A stretch of DNA of 42,573 nucleotides from an uncultured Kiritimatiellota bacterium. Lineage in GTDB: Bacteria; Verrucomicrobiota; Kiritimatiellia; RFP12; UBA1067. The notes beneath the pieces are model-generated. The model searched no databases, was not told where the DNA came from, and was given only the letters and a program-made list of their open reading frames with translations. Shown here piece after piece: positions 23,623-30,130 of this stretch (position 1 is the first letter of the stretch; each line of letters begins with the position of its first letter). Both the position numbers and the translations under genes were made by a program. The DNA lies in assembly GCA_934621385.1 (NCBI GenBank), contig CAKTUI010000026.1, positions 1 to 42,573 of the forward strand. The letters run 5' to 3'.

Positions 23623-24412
23623 ATGACATTGGTGAATGAGCTTGTCGCCCTCGTGGCCGCGTCCCTCACGCCGGCCGCCGCCGACATTCCCCTCGTTCCC
23701 ATCGGCAACATTCAGACGTTCAGGCGGGCCGATGCCACCGTCCCGATGCCCACGAACTTCGTCATCGAGGGGCAGATCGTCGCCTCAGCCGGACGACGCG
23801 CCGTCCTGTCGGATGGCACCGCTTCCATCCGCATCTTCCCCCTGCCCGCCCCCGACGACGAGACCTCCGAGGACTGGCGCGTCGGCGAGGCGAAAGACGG
23901 CAATGAGGCGGTCACCCGTGCACGCGAGTTGCGCCCCGACATCATCGTCATGGATGGACATCATGATGCCCGGCAAGGACGGCATCGTCGCCGCCGAGGA
24001 GATCCTGCGCGAGCGGCCCGAGACCCGCATCATCTTCCTGACGACCAGCAACACGCCCGACGACCTCAACCGCGCCGTCCAACTGGGCGCGAGGGGCGTG
24101 CTGGTCAAATGCGTCGCGAACGCCGAACTCCTGAAAGCCGTCCAGGCCGTCAGCCATGGCGACACGTTCATTTCGCCCGAAGCCCAGCAGATTATGAAGG
24201 AGGAACCGGCCCTACCCAAGCTCACGACCCGACAGGCTGAGATTCTCCACTCCCTCACCCGTAGCCTATCCAACAAGGACATCGCCGAACAGTTCGGCAT
24301 CAGCGCGAACTGCGTCAAGCTGCACATCACCGTCATCCTCTCCAAACTCGGCGCGGCAAATCGCGCCGAAGCCGTTGCCATCGCCCTTCAGAACCACATT
24401 CTCCGCACTTAG
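23623..24412 (+). pseudogene. Broken, fused NarL/LuxR-type response regulator
   Basis: The C-terminal half is a NarL-type regulator: the end of a receiver domain (DGNEAVTRARELRPDIIVMD, then IMMPGKDGIVAAEEIL) and a full LuxR helix-turn-helix (LTTRQAEILHSLTRSLSNKD, then IAEQFGISANCVKLHITVIL). Two lesions are visible. First, ATGG is duplicated at 23951-23958 (ATGGATGGACATCATG); removing one copy restores IIVMDIMMPGKDG, so the present sequence is frameshifted right after the phospho-acceptor Asp. Second, the receiver's first strand with its acidic pair is absent. In its place is an unrelated N terminus with an OB-fold-like segment (FVIEGQIVASAGRRAVLSDG) like those of some sensor kinases. It looks like a deletion fusion of a kinase-regulator pair. 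Misassembly is the alternative. Confidence 0.75.
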
Positions 24413-24996
24413 GCAAACAGCACCCAGAGTGCACAACCGGCGAGCAGAATCGCCAGAATGCAATCGGTCACGGAGCGATAGCGCAGAAAACACCGACGAA
24501 GGAACGAACCCGCCAGTAGCCAGGCCAGGTTCGCCCCCGGCCCCGCCAGCGACAGAAGCGCGGCAACGACGAGCAAATCCAGAATCCGCGTCGAATGCGG
24601 TAACACGAACGTCGCATAGACGGTCAACTCGTAGAGGATAATCTTTGCGTTCGTGAACTGGACGATGAACCCGTTTGCGAACGTGCACCCACGACGCTCT
24701 TCTTCGGACGCTCCCCGCGTCCGATAGACGCGGACGGCGAGCCACAGCAGGTAGACCGCCCCGATGTACTTGAGGATGCCAATCCACTCGCCGAAGGCCA
24801 CGCCGAGAAAATGAACCAGCAGGACGCAAACAAGTGCCGCGCTCGCATACCCGGCGAATAACCCCAGCCACATTCGAAGTGCCGCACGGCGACCGTACCG
24901 CACAACCATCGCCAGCGCAAAGACATTCGCCGGACCGGGCGAATAGCCGACCAGGAAGATGGAAAGCAGCAACGCCGGTAGCGAACTCAGCGGCAT
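24409..24996 (-). CDS. LysE/RhtB-family exporter
   Basis: This 195-residue membrane protein belongs to the LysE/RhtB family of amino-acid or small-metabolite exporters. It has about six hydrophobic segments and the family's N-terminal motif (FLVGYSPGPANVFALAMVVRYG), including the conserved GPxN. The middle loop (RTRGASEEERRG) is cytoplasmic in type. It starts 16 bp after the oxidoreductase gene with only a weak ribosome-binding site, and its end overlaps the broken regulator by 4 bp on the opposite strand. The exported substrate cannot be inferred. Confidence 0.85.
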   Translation of the reverse strand: MPLSSLPALLLSIFLVGYSPGPANVFALAMVVRYGRRAALRMWLGLFAGYASAALVCVLLVHFLGVAFGEWIGILKYIGAVYLLWLAVRVYRTRGASEEERRGCTFANGFIVQFTNAKIILYELTVYATFVLPHSTRILDLLVVAALLSLAGPGANLAWLLAGSFLRRCFLRYRSVTDCILAILLAGCALWVLFA

Positions 24997-25012
24997 GACG
25001 GTCGCGGCAACC

Positions 25013-26140
25013 TTAGCGGAACGGAATCCACCGATTGCCGCGCTCGTTCGACTTCAGCACGGCCTCGACGAACTTCATCGTCCGAACGCCCTCGCGCACA
25101 CTCGGGTAGTCCCGCCCTTCCCGCGTCCGAACGGCCTTGCAGAACTCGTCGTAGATGTTCGCAAAGGCCTCGATGAAGCCCTCGTGATGACCGGCCGGGA
25201 TGCGCGACGACCGAACGCTTGCGGCTGACATTTCGCCCATATAGGGCGCGTTCCGCTTGTAGATGCGCTCCGGCCCAAACGGATACTTGACGCTCAGGTA
25301 GTTCGGCGCCTCCTGGTTCCAGTAAAGTCCCGCCTTGTCGCCATAGACCCGCAGGCGGACGCCGTTCTCCTCGCCCGTGGCAATCTTCGAGATGACGACC
25401 GAGGCCTTGGCCCCGCCCTTGAAGTGCATCAGGACGGACGCGTCGTCATCGAGCGTATTCCCCGGGGCGAAGTTCGAAAGATCCGCCAGCACGGACGATG
25501 TCTCAAGCCCCGTCACGTACTCAATCAGGCTGAACGCATGAACGCCGATATCCGCGACGACACAGCTCTTGCCCGCAATCTTCGGGTCCATCTTCCAGAT
25601 GTTCCGACCCGTCAGCGGCTTGGTGAAGTCGATTTTCCTGAAACTCCCCTGACTGTACTCAAGGACAATCTTGCACACCGTCCCGAGTGCGCCCTTCCGA
25701 ATCAGGTCGCGTGCGGCCTTGACCATCGGATAGCCCGTGTAGGTAAAGGGAATGCCGAGGATGCGGCCCTTGCGCTGGGCGAGACGGCCGAGTTCCGTCG
25801 CCTCCCGCAGCGTCAGGGAGAGCGGCTTCTCGCACATGACGTCGATTCCAGCCGAAAGCGCGGCCTTCGCGATGGCGTAGTGCGAATCGTTCGGCGTGCA
25901 AATGGCGATGAAGTCAATTTTGCCGCGCTCGGACGCAATCAGGCTCGCCCAGTCCGAATAGGTCCGCGACGGCGCAAGACCCAGTGCCTCGGCCATCTTC
26001 GCATTCGCCTCGGCACGCCGCGAGAAGCATCCCGCGACGAGGTCGGCCAGATTGTCCATCCGCAGGGCCATTCGGTGAATCGGCCCGATGAAGGAGCCAC
26101 GCGCTCCGCCAATCATCGCATACGTCAGTCGCTTGGGCAT
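25013..26140 (-). CDS. Gfo/Idh/MocA-family oxidoreductase
   Basis: The 375-residue protein is a Gfo/Idh/MocA-type NAD(P)-dependent dehydrogenase, a family that oxidises or epimerises sugars and inositols. The N-terminal Rossmann domain starts TYAMIGGARGSFIGPIHRMA, and the signature MCEKPLS contains the conserved Lys of the EKP motif. The C-terminal domain has the catalytic-type segment VVADIGVHAFSLIEYVTG with the His expected near the active site. The N-terminal Rossmann motif is GGARGS rather than GxGxxG, common in one subgroup. The ATG at 26140 has AAAGG 8 nt upstream and lies 10 bp after gmk; an upstream in-frame start would overlap gmk. The substrate is unknown. Confidence 0.9.
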   Translation of the reverse strand: MPKRLTYAMIGGARGSFIGPIHRMALRMDNLADLVAGCFSRRAEANAKMAEALGLAPSRTYSDWASLIASERGKIDFIAICTPNDSHYAIAKAALSAGIDVMCEKPLSLTLREATELGRLAQRKGRILGIPFTYTGYPMVKAARDLIRKGALGTVCKIVLEYSQGSFRKIDFTKPLTGRNIWKMDPKIAGKSCVVADIGVHAFSLIEYVTGLETSSVLADLSNFAPGNTLDDDASVLMHFKGGAKASVVISKIATGEENGVRLRVYGDKAGLYWNQEAPNYLSVKYPFGPERIYKRNAPYMGEMSAASVRSSRIPAGHHEGFIEAFANIYDEFCKAVRTREGRDYPSVREGVRTMKFVEAVLKSNERGNRWIPFR

Positions 26141-26150
26141 GGCAAACCTT

Positions 26151-26750
26151 TCACATCCGTCCGCTGAGCGCGTCAATCAGGTCGCAGAGACGCTTGTAGC
26201 AATGCGACAGATCGTCGTTCGTGACCTGGAACATGTACTCACCCGCCCGGGCAATCTCGCCCTCGGCATTGTGCAGACGCTTCTCAATCACCTCCTGCGA
26301 GTCCGTCCCGCGTCCCTCCAGTCGCTCGCGCAGGGCCTCCATGGACGGCGGCGAAATGAAAATGTCAACATAGCCAATCTTCAGCGGATCGGTGTTCGAC
26401 AGGTTGCGCACGTAGTCGCGCACTTTCGCCGCGCCCTGGACGTCAATGTCGAGAATCATTGAGTTGCCCTCGTTGAGCACCTCAATGATGGGTGCCTTCA
26501 GCGTCCCGTAGTAGTTGTCGTGGACCTTCGCGGACTCAAGGAAGGCATTCTGCTTCAGAAGTTCCTCGAATCGCTCACGCGTCAGAAAGTGGTAGTCAAG
26601 CCCGTCCTCCTCTCCTTCGCGGGGCTTGCGGGTCGTGCAACTGATGGAATAGACGATGTCGCTGTACTCCTGGAGAAGCATATCAATCAGCGTCGTCTTA
26701 CCGCACCCGCTCGGTGCGGACATCACAATGAACAGAGGTTTCGTTTTCAT
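26151..26750 (-). CDS. gmk: Guanylate kinase
   Basis: The 199-residue enzyme phosphorylates GMP to GDP with ATP. It has the P-loop SAPSGCGKTTL, the GMP-binding region SISCTTRKPREGEEDGLDYHF, and YYGTLKAPI followed by LDIDVQGAAKVR. The C-terminal third includes the LID-type region RLEGRGTDSQEVIEKRL. Length is normal. It leads a three-gene run with the Gfo/Idh/MocA oxidoreductase and the LysE exporter. The ATG is 9 nt after the -10 hexamer. Confidence 0.97.
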   Translation of the reverse strand: MKTKPLFIVMSAPSGCGKTTLIDMLLQEYSDIVYSISCTTRKPREGEEDGLDYHFLTRERFEELLKQNAFLESAKVHDNYYGTLKAPIIEVLNEGNSMILDIDVQGAAKVRDYVRNLSNTDPLKIGYVDIFISPPSMEALRERLEGRGTDSQEVIEKRLHNAEGEIARAGEYMFQVTNDDLSHCYKRLCDLIDALSGRM

Positions 26751-26759
26751 TAGGTGCGC

Positions 26760-26768
26760 ATTATACCA
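26760..26768 (-). promoter_or_regulatory. Extended -10 promoter of gmk
   Basis: The minus strand reads TGGTATAAT, with 9 nt to the ATG, predicting a leader of about 2 nt. Confidence 0.65.
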
Positions 26769-26810
26769 TATTGGCGCACGGAACGCGGCGGTTTTCCCCC
26801 TCTCTCGGCA

Positions 26811-26843
26811 GACAAAGAGGGCGGCCTGATGGACCTCCCTCTC
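26811..26843 (-). terminator. Probable terminator of perR-rubrerythrin
   Basis: AAAGAGGGCGG (from 26814) pairs with CCTCCCTCT (to about 26842) with one bulge or mismatch, and on the minus strand is followed by TTTGTC. It lies 24 bp after the rubrerythrin stop. Confidence 0.6.
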
Positions 26844-26866
26844 CGTTAAGCCGCTGCAAAATCAGC

Positions 26867-27421
26867 TTACTTGCCGAAATAGCGCTTCAGAAGGCCCTCG
26901 AAGCCCGCACCGTGACGCGCCTCGTCCTTGGCCATTTCGTGAACCGTGTCATGAATGGCATCGTAGCCAAGCTCCTTCGCACGCTTCGCAATCGCGAGCT
27001 TTGCCGCGCAGGCGCCCTGCTCGGCATCGGCGCGCATGGCCACATTCTTCTCGGTCGAATCGGTCAGCACCTCGCCAAGAAGCTCGGCGAACTTCGCCGC
27101 GTGCTCAGCCTCCTCGAAAGCATAACGCTTGAACGCCTCCGCGATCTCGGGGTAGCCCTCGCGCTCCGCCTGACGCGACATCGCGAGATACATGCCCACC
27201 TCGGAGCATTCGCCGTTGAAGTGGTCCTTCAAGCCCTGCGTCACTTCGGCATCCGCGACCTTGCCGGCACCGACGGAGTGCTCGCACGCCCACACCTTCT
27301 TGCCGACCGACGCGGCCTCCTCACGGAACTTCGACCCGGGAACACCGCACTGAGGGCACTTCTCCGGAGCCGTCTCACCTTCATACACATACCCACACAC
27401 GGGGCAAACCCATCTCTTCAT
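26867..27421 (-). CDS. Rubrerythrin with N-terminal rubredoxin domain (reverse type)
   Basis: The 184-residue protein detoxifies hydrogen peroxide in anaerobes. A rubredoxin domain with two CxxC iron ligands (WVCPVCGYVYEG and KCPQCGVPG) comes first, followed by a ferritin-like di-iron four-helix domain (ECSEVGMYLAMSRQAEREGY; FEEAEHAAKFAEL; KDEARHGAGFEGLL). This domain order is that of reverse rubrerythrins, NADH peroxidases described in clostridia, rather than the classical order. The ATG overlaps the TGA of the fur-family gene by 4 bp, with AAGGAG upstream. Cotranscription with the regulator indicates peroxide-responsive control. Confidence 0.95.
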   Translation of the reverse strand: MKRWVCPVCGYVYEGETAPEKCPQCGVPGSKFREEAASVGKKVWACEHSVGAGKVADAEVTQGLKDHFNGECSEVGMYLAMSRQAEREGYPEIAEAFKRYAFEEAEHAAKFAELLGEVLTDSTEKNVAMRADAEQGACAAKLAIAKRAKELGYDAIHDTVHEMAKDEARHGAGFEGLLKRYFGK

Positions 27422-27903
27422 TTCTCGTTTCTCCTTGTCGCGGCTGATGCCGTTTTCTGTTCGTTTGTTTGATTTTGTGCGTCTTTCGCACCCTTACGGG
27501 CGCACTTTGGGCACAATCCAAAGTAAAGCAACTGCTCGTCATCCACCTCAAAGCCCGCCGGAATCGCGGCGTAGGGGTGCGGATGCCGCTTGGGCGGCTC
27601 GAAGTCAATCAGTTCCCCGCACGCCCGGCACTTGAAGTGCGCATGGAAGACGGGAGTTCCGTCGTAGCGAACCTCACCATCCTCAATGCACACGCGCCCA
27701 ATGAGATGGACCTCCGCCAGACGCTGCATCGTCGCATAAACCGTCGTCTTCGACAGGGTCGGCATCTGCTCGCGCAGGGCAACAAACACCGTATCAACGG
27801 ACGGATGGTCCGTCCGTCCGTAAACGGCTCTGAAGATGGCGAGCCGCTGCGGCGTCGGAATGATGCCGTGCGAAGAGAGTAAGCCTGGTGCGTCTGTAAT
27901 CAT
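27418..27903 (-). CDS. perR: Fur-family regulator, PerR type
   Basis: The 161-residue protein has a winged helix (IIPTPQRLAIFRAVYGRTDH; LSKTTVYATMQRLAEVHLI) and a dimerisation domain with HAHFKCRACGELIDFE and LCPKCARKG, whose two CxxC pairs form the structural zinc site. PerR and Fur cannot be separated by eye, but cotranscription with rubrerythrin points to a peroxide sensor. The ATG at 27903 was chosen over longer reading because promoter and operator sit right there. A perfect 7-1-7 inverted repeat, CTGTAATNATTACAG, spans the start codon and fits a Fur/PerR-type box, so the gene probably represses itself. Confidence 0.9.
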   Translation of the reverse strand: MITDAPGLLSSHGIIPTPQRLAIFRAVYGRTDHPSVDTVFVALREQMPTLSKTTVYATMQRLAEVHLIGRVCIEDGEVRYDGTPVFHAHFKCRACGELIDFEPPKRHPHPYAAIPAGFEVDDEQLLYFGLCPKCARKGAKDAQNQTNEQKTASAATRRNEK

Positions 27904-27908
27904 TACAG
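27894..27908. promoter_or_regulatory. PerR/Fur-type 7-1-7 operator over the perR start codon
   Basis: CTGTAATCATTACAG is a perfect inverted repeat with one central base and the TAATnATTA core of PerR and Fur boxes (consensus TTATAATNATTATAA). It overlaps the ATG and lies just after the -10 element, ideally placed for repression. Confidence 0.75.
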
Positions 27909-27913
27909 TTCTA

Positions 27914-27924
27914 ATTATATTATA
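27914..27924 (-). promoter_or_regulatory. -10 promoter region of perR-rubrerythrin
   Basis: The minus strand reads TATAATATAAT, two overlapping hexamers. The nearer one ends 10 nt before the ATG. Confidence 0.6.
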
Positions 27925-27929
27925 ATTCG

Positions 27930-28186
27930 CGACTGAATGCAAGGGGGTGGACTGTAAAATCTGATGGCCTGCAAAAGCGGAAGGGATATGGCACAAAAGG
28001 AAGGACACAGGCCGACCGACCAGGCAATCTGATTCCTGGCGGCGGCGTGGAACGGATATGTCCGGCGAGGCCTCTGCGCATCTCCCTGCGCCCGTTTGCG
28101 CGGATGCACGCTCCCGCATCGGCATGAATCGGTGCAAAAATGCCCAACACAAAGGGAAGTTTTGACGATTATAGAGAGTGGAGAGG
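27930..28186. other. Intergenic stretch with no recognised gene
   Basis: Between the perR promoter and the repeat arrays I see no convincing gene, RNA or terminator. Frames that are open here lack ribosome-binding sites and recognisable motifs. Confidence 0.5.
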
Positions 28187-28222
28187 CCCGTCGTCACGGG
28201 CGGAGACAGGCGTGACGACGGG
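28187..28222. repeat. Inverted repeat C0
   Basis: CCCGTCGTCACG (28187-28198) and CGTGACGACGGG (28211-28222) are perfect 12-bp inverted repeats around a 12-nt loop. It abuts array C1 directly and resembles the inverted opening pair of the other arrays. Confidence 0.85.
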
Positions 28223-28310
28223 AAAGCACCTTAGTCCTTTGCACAAACCACTAAGGTGCTTTGGGTAAACCACCTTAGTCCTTTGATCAAACCACCTTAG
28301 TCCTTTCCCG
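28223..28310. repeat. Array C1: four tandem 22-bp units
   Basis: Units begin at 28223, 28245, 28267 and 28289, exactly 22 bp apart. Units 1, 3 and 4 share CACCTTAGTCCTTT. Unit 2 carries the inverted sequence: AAAGCACCTTAGT (28223-28235) and ACTAAGGTGCTTT (28250-28262) are perfect complements, a 13-bp stem with a 14-nt loop. Confidence 0.92.
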
Positions 28311-28313
28311 ACA

Positions 28314-28407
28314 GGATGCGCAACCTCGACCCTTCGGGTTGCGCATCCCAGACCCGTTAGGTTGCGCAAGTCAGACCCCTTGGATTGCGCATCCCTGCAC
28401 CATTCCC
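28314..28407. repeat. Array C2: four tandem 23-bp units
   Basis: TGCGCA occurs at 28317, 28340, 28363 and 28386, exactly 23 bp apart. Each sits in a GGWTGCGCAWCC-like palindromic core, separated by AGACCC-type spacers. GGATGCGCAACC (28314-28325) and GGTTGCGCATCC (28337-28348) are perfect complements around an 11-nt loop. Confidence 0.9.
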
Positions 28408-28492
28408 TGCTCATGTCAACCCGGTCCCTTCAGGAACGCCGCGCTGGGGCTCCTGCATTCCCCATCGACGCGTGGATGATGAACCGCCCTTG

Positions 28493-28501
28493 TGGTATAA
28501 T
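28493..28501 (+). promoter_or_regulatory. Extended -10 promoter of azlCD
   Basis: TGGTATAAT lies 11 nt before the GTG start at 28513. Confidence 0.65.
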
Positions 28502-28512
28502 ACGCGTCCTCT

Positions 28513-29199
28513 GTGAATCGAATCGTGAAAACCGTTCGGGCAGCCTTTCCGCCGACCCTTCCCATCCTGGCCGCCTACTGGCTCATCGGTCTCGGCTACG
28601 GCCTTTATGCCACACGCCTTGGGCTCGCCTGGTGGTTCCCCCTCGTGACGGCCGCCATTGTCTTTTCGGGTTCCGTCGAATTCATTCTTGCAACAATGTT
28701 CCTCGGCGCGTTCCATCCAATCGCCACGTTCACAATGGCCTTTCTCGTCGGTTCGCGGCACATCCTCTACGGTCTCTCCATGCTGGATCGCTTCAAGGGG
28801 GCCGGGTGGCGAAAGTTCTTCATGATCTTTCTCCTCTCCGATGAGACATTCGCCCTTACCTTTCGGTGCCAGCCCCCTCGCGGCATCAATGGGCACGACT
28901 TCCAACTGGCCGTCAGCATCTTGGACTGGCTCTACTGGCTTTTCGGTGTCGCAGTCGGCGTTTTTGCCGCGAATCTTCTTGAAGGTGTGGACTTCCGTGG
29001 AATTGAATTCATCATGACCGCCATGTTTGCGGCCATCTTTGCCGAGAACTGGCGGACGAAAGAACGCCACGCCGGCTCGCTCATCGGGCTTGTTGTGCCG
29101 ACACTCGCCGTCTTCCTGTTCGGCCCGGACGACTTCATTGTCCCGGCCATGTTCGGCATTCTCGCCGTTCTTCTGGCTTTCAGGAGGAAACTCCAATGA
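28513..29199 (+). CDS. azlC: AzlC-family branched-chain amino acid exporter subunit
   Basis: The 228-residue membrane protein is the large subunit of the AzlCD (LIV-E/BrnFE) exporter of branched-chain amino acids. Family features are the N-terminal RAAFPPTLPILAAYWLIGLG, FSGSVEFILATMFLGA (the family's SGAxQF-like motif) and FLVGSRHILYGLSM. Six or seven hydrophobic helices are visible. The start is GTG, 11 nt after a -10 element. It overlaps azlD by 4 bp (ATGA). Confidence 0.93.
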   Translation: MNRIVKTVRAAFPPTLPILAAYWLIGLGYGLYATRLGLAWWFPLVTAAIVFSGSVEFILATMFLGAFHPIATFTMAFLVGSRHILYGLSMLDRFKGAGWRKFFMIFLLSDETFALTFRCQPPRGINGHDFQLAVSILDWLYWLFGVAVGVFAANLLEGVDFRGIEFIMTAMFAAIFAENWRTKERHAGSLIGLVVPTLAVFLFGPDDFIVPAMFGILAVLLAFRRKLQ

Positions 29200-29516
29200 C
29201 AGGATTCGAAAAGGCCATCGTCATCTCGCTCGCCGTCCTCGGAGTCATGTCGACGCGGTTTCTCCCGTTTCTCATCTTCCGTCCAAACCGTCCAACGCCG
29301 CCCCTCGTGCGCTACCTCGGCAAATGGCTGGGTCCGGCTGTCTTCGGCCTCCTCGTCGTCTACTGCTTCCGGCAGACGATTGCCACCGGCGACCGTCTCA
29401 TCCCCATGCTCGCCGCGACACTTGCGACGGTCGTCTGTCAACTTCGTTGGCACAGTATGATCCTGTCGATGTCCATCGGAACTGCTCTTTATATGATTCT
29501 CATCCGCCTCACCTGA
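29196..29516 (+). CDS. azlD: AzlD-family branched-chain amino acid exporter subunit
   Basis: The 106-residue protein has three to four hydrophobic helices and fits the AzlD family, the small partner of AzlC (GVMSTRFLPFLIF and LGKWLGPAVFGLLVVYCF are typical). Its ATG overlaps the azlC stop codon by 4 bp with AGGAGG just upstream, so the two are translationally coupled. It ends 5 bp before the acetyltransferase gene. Confidence 0.92.
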   Translation: MTGFEKAIVISLAVLGVMSTRFLPFLIFRPNRPTPPLVRYLGKWLGPAVFGLLVVYCFRQTIATGDRLIPMLAATLATVVCQLRWHSMILSMSIGTALYMILIRLT

Positions 29517-29521
29517 ACACA

Positions 29522-30118
29522 ATGATGACTGAACGCGAGAAGATGCAAAATGGCGACTGGTATGACGCCAACGCCGACAAGGAACTCTGCGCCCTTCGCG
29601 AGCGCGCCAAGGGACTTTGCCACACACTCAACCAGACTCATCCGAGCGACCACGCCGTCCTTATGGAGACCCAGCGGAAACTCTTCCCGAATTTGGGTAA
29701 GGACATGACAATCCTTCCGCCCTGCCAGACGGACTATGGGAGCAACTGCTTCATCGGCGACGCGACATTCATCAACCACGGTGCCTACCTGATGGACGGC
29801 GCACGGATCACCATCGGGTCGCACTGCTTCATCGGGCCAAACCTCGGGTGCTATACGGCCTTGCACCCAATGGATATTGAAAGTCGCAACAAGGGACTTG
29901 AGAAAGCCCTCCCGATTACCATCGGCAACAACTGCTGGCTTGGCGGCGATGTCAAGATTCTGCCCGGGGTCACCATTGGCGAGGGCACCGTGATTGGTGC
30001 TGGGAGCATCGTCACGCACGACATCCCCGACCATGTTGTCGCTGTCGGCAACCCCTGCCGCGTCCTTCGTTCCATCCAAGACCATCGAGCTTGCGCATCC
30101 AATCCGCTTTTATGGTAA
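29522..30118 (+). CDS. Maltose/galactoside-type sugar O-acetyltransferase
   Basis: The 198-residue enzyme transfers acetyl from acetyl-CoA to a sugar hydroxyl (Maa/LacA/NodL group). It has the Mac N-terminal helical domain (REKMQNGDWYDANADKELCA) followed by left-handed beta-helix hexapeptide repeats (CFIGDATFINHGAYLMDGA; ITIGNNCWLGGDVKILPGVT; IGEGTVIGAGSIVTHDIP). The catalytic His appears in YTALHPMD. Two adjacent ATGs (29522 and 29525) are possible. It follows azlD by 5 bp. Its stop codon lies inside the -10 element of the next gene. Confidence 0.93.
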   Translation: MMTEREKMQNGDWYDANADKELCALRERAKGLCHTLNQTHPSDHAVLMETQRKLFPNLGKDMTILPPCQTDYGSNCFIGDATFINHGAYLMDGARITIGSHCFIGPNLGCYTALHPMDIESRNKGLEKALPITIGNNCWLGGDVKILPGVTIGEGTVIGAGSIVTHDIPDHVVAVGNPCRVLRSIQDHRACASNPLLW

Positions 30119-30121
30119 AAT
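30113..30121 (+). promoter_or_regulatory. Extended -10 promoter overlapping a stop codon
   Basis: TATGGTAAAAT contains the acetyltransferase TAA stop (30116-30118) and lies 9 nt before the ATG at 30131, giving the permease gene its own near-leaderless start. Confidence 0.5.
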
Positions 30122-30130
30122 GTCCAGCCT

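Noticed and set aside
28223..28407. CRISPR array or integron attC sites
   Set aside because: Units are too short and contiguous, and no integrase or cas gene is present.
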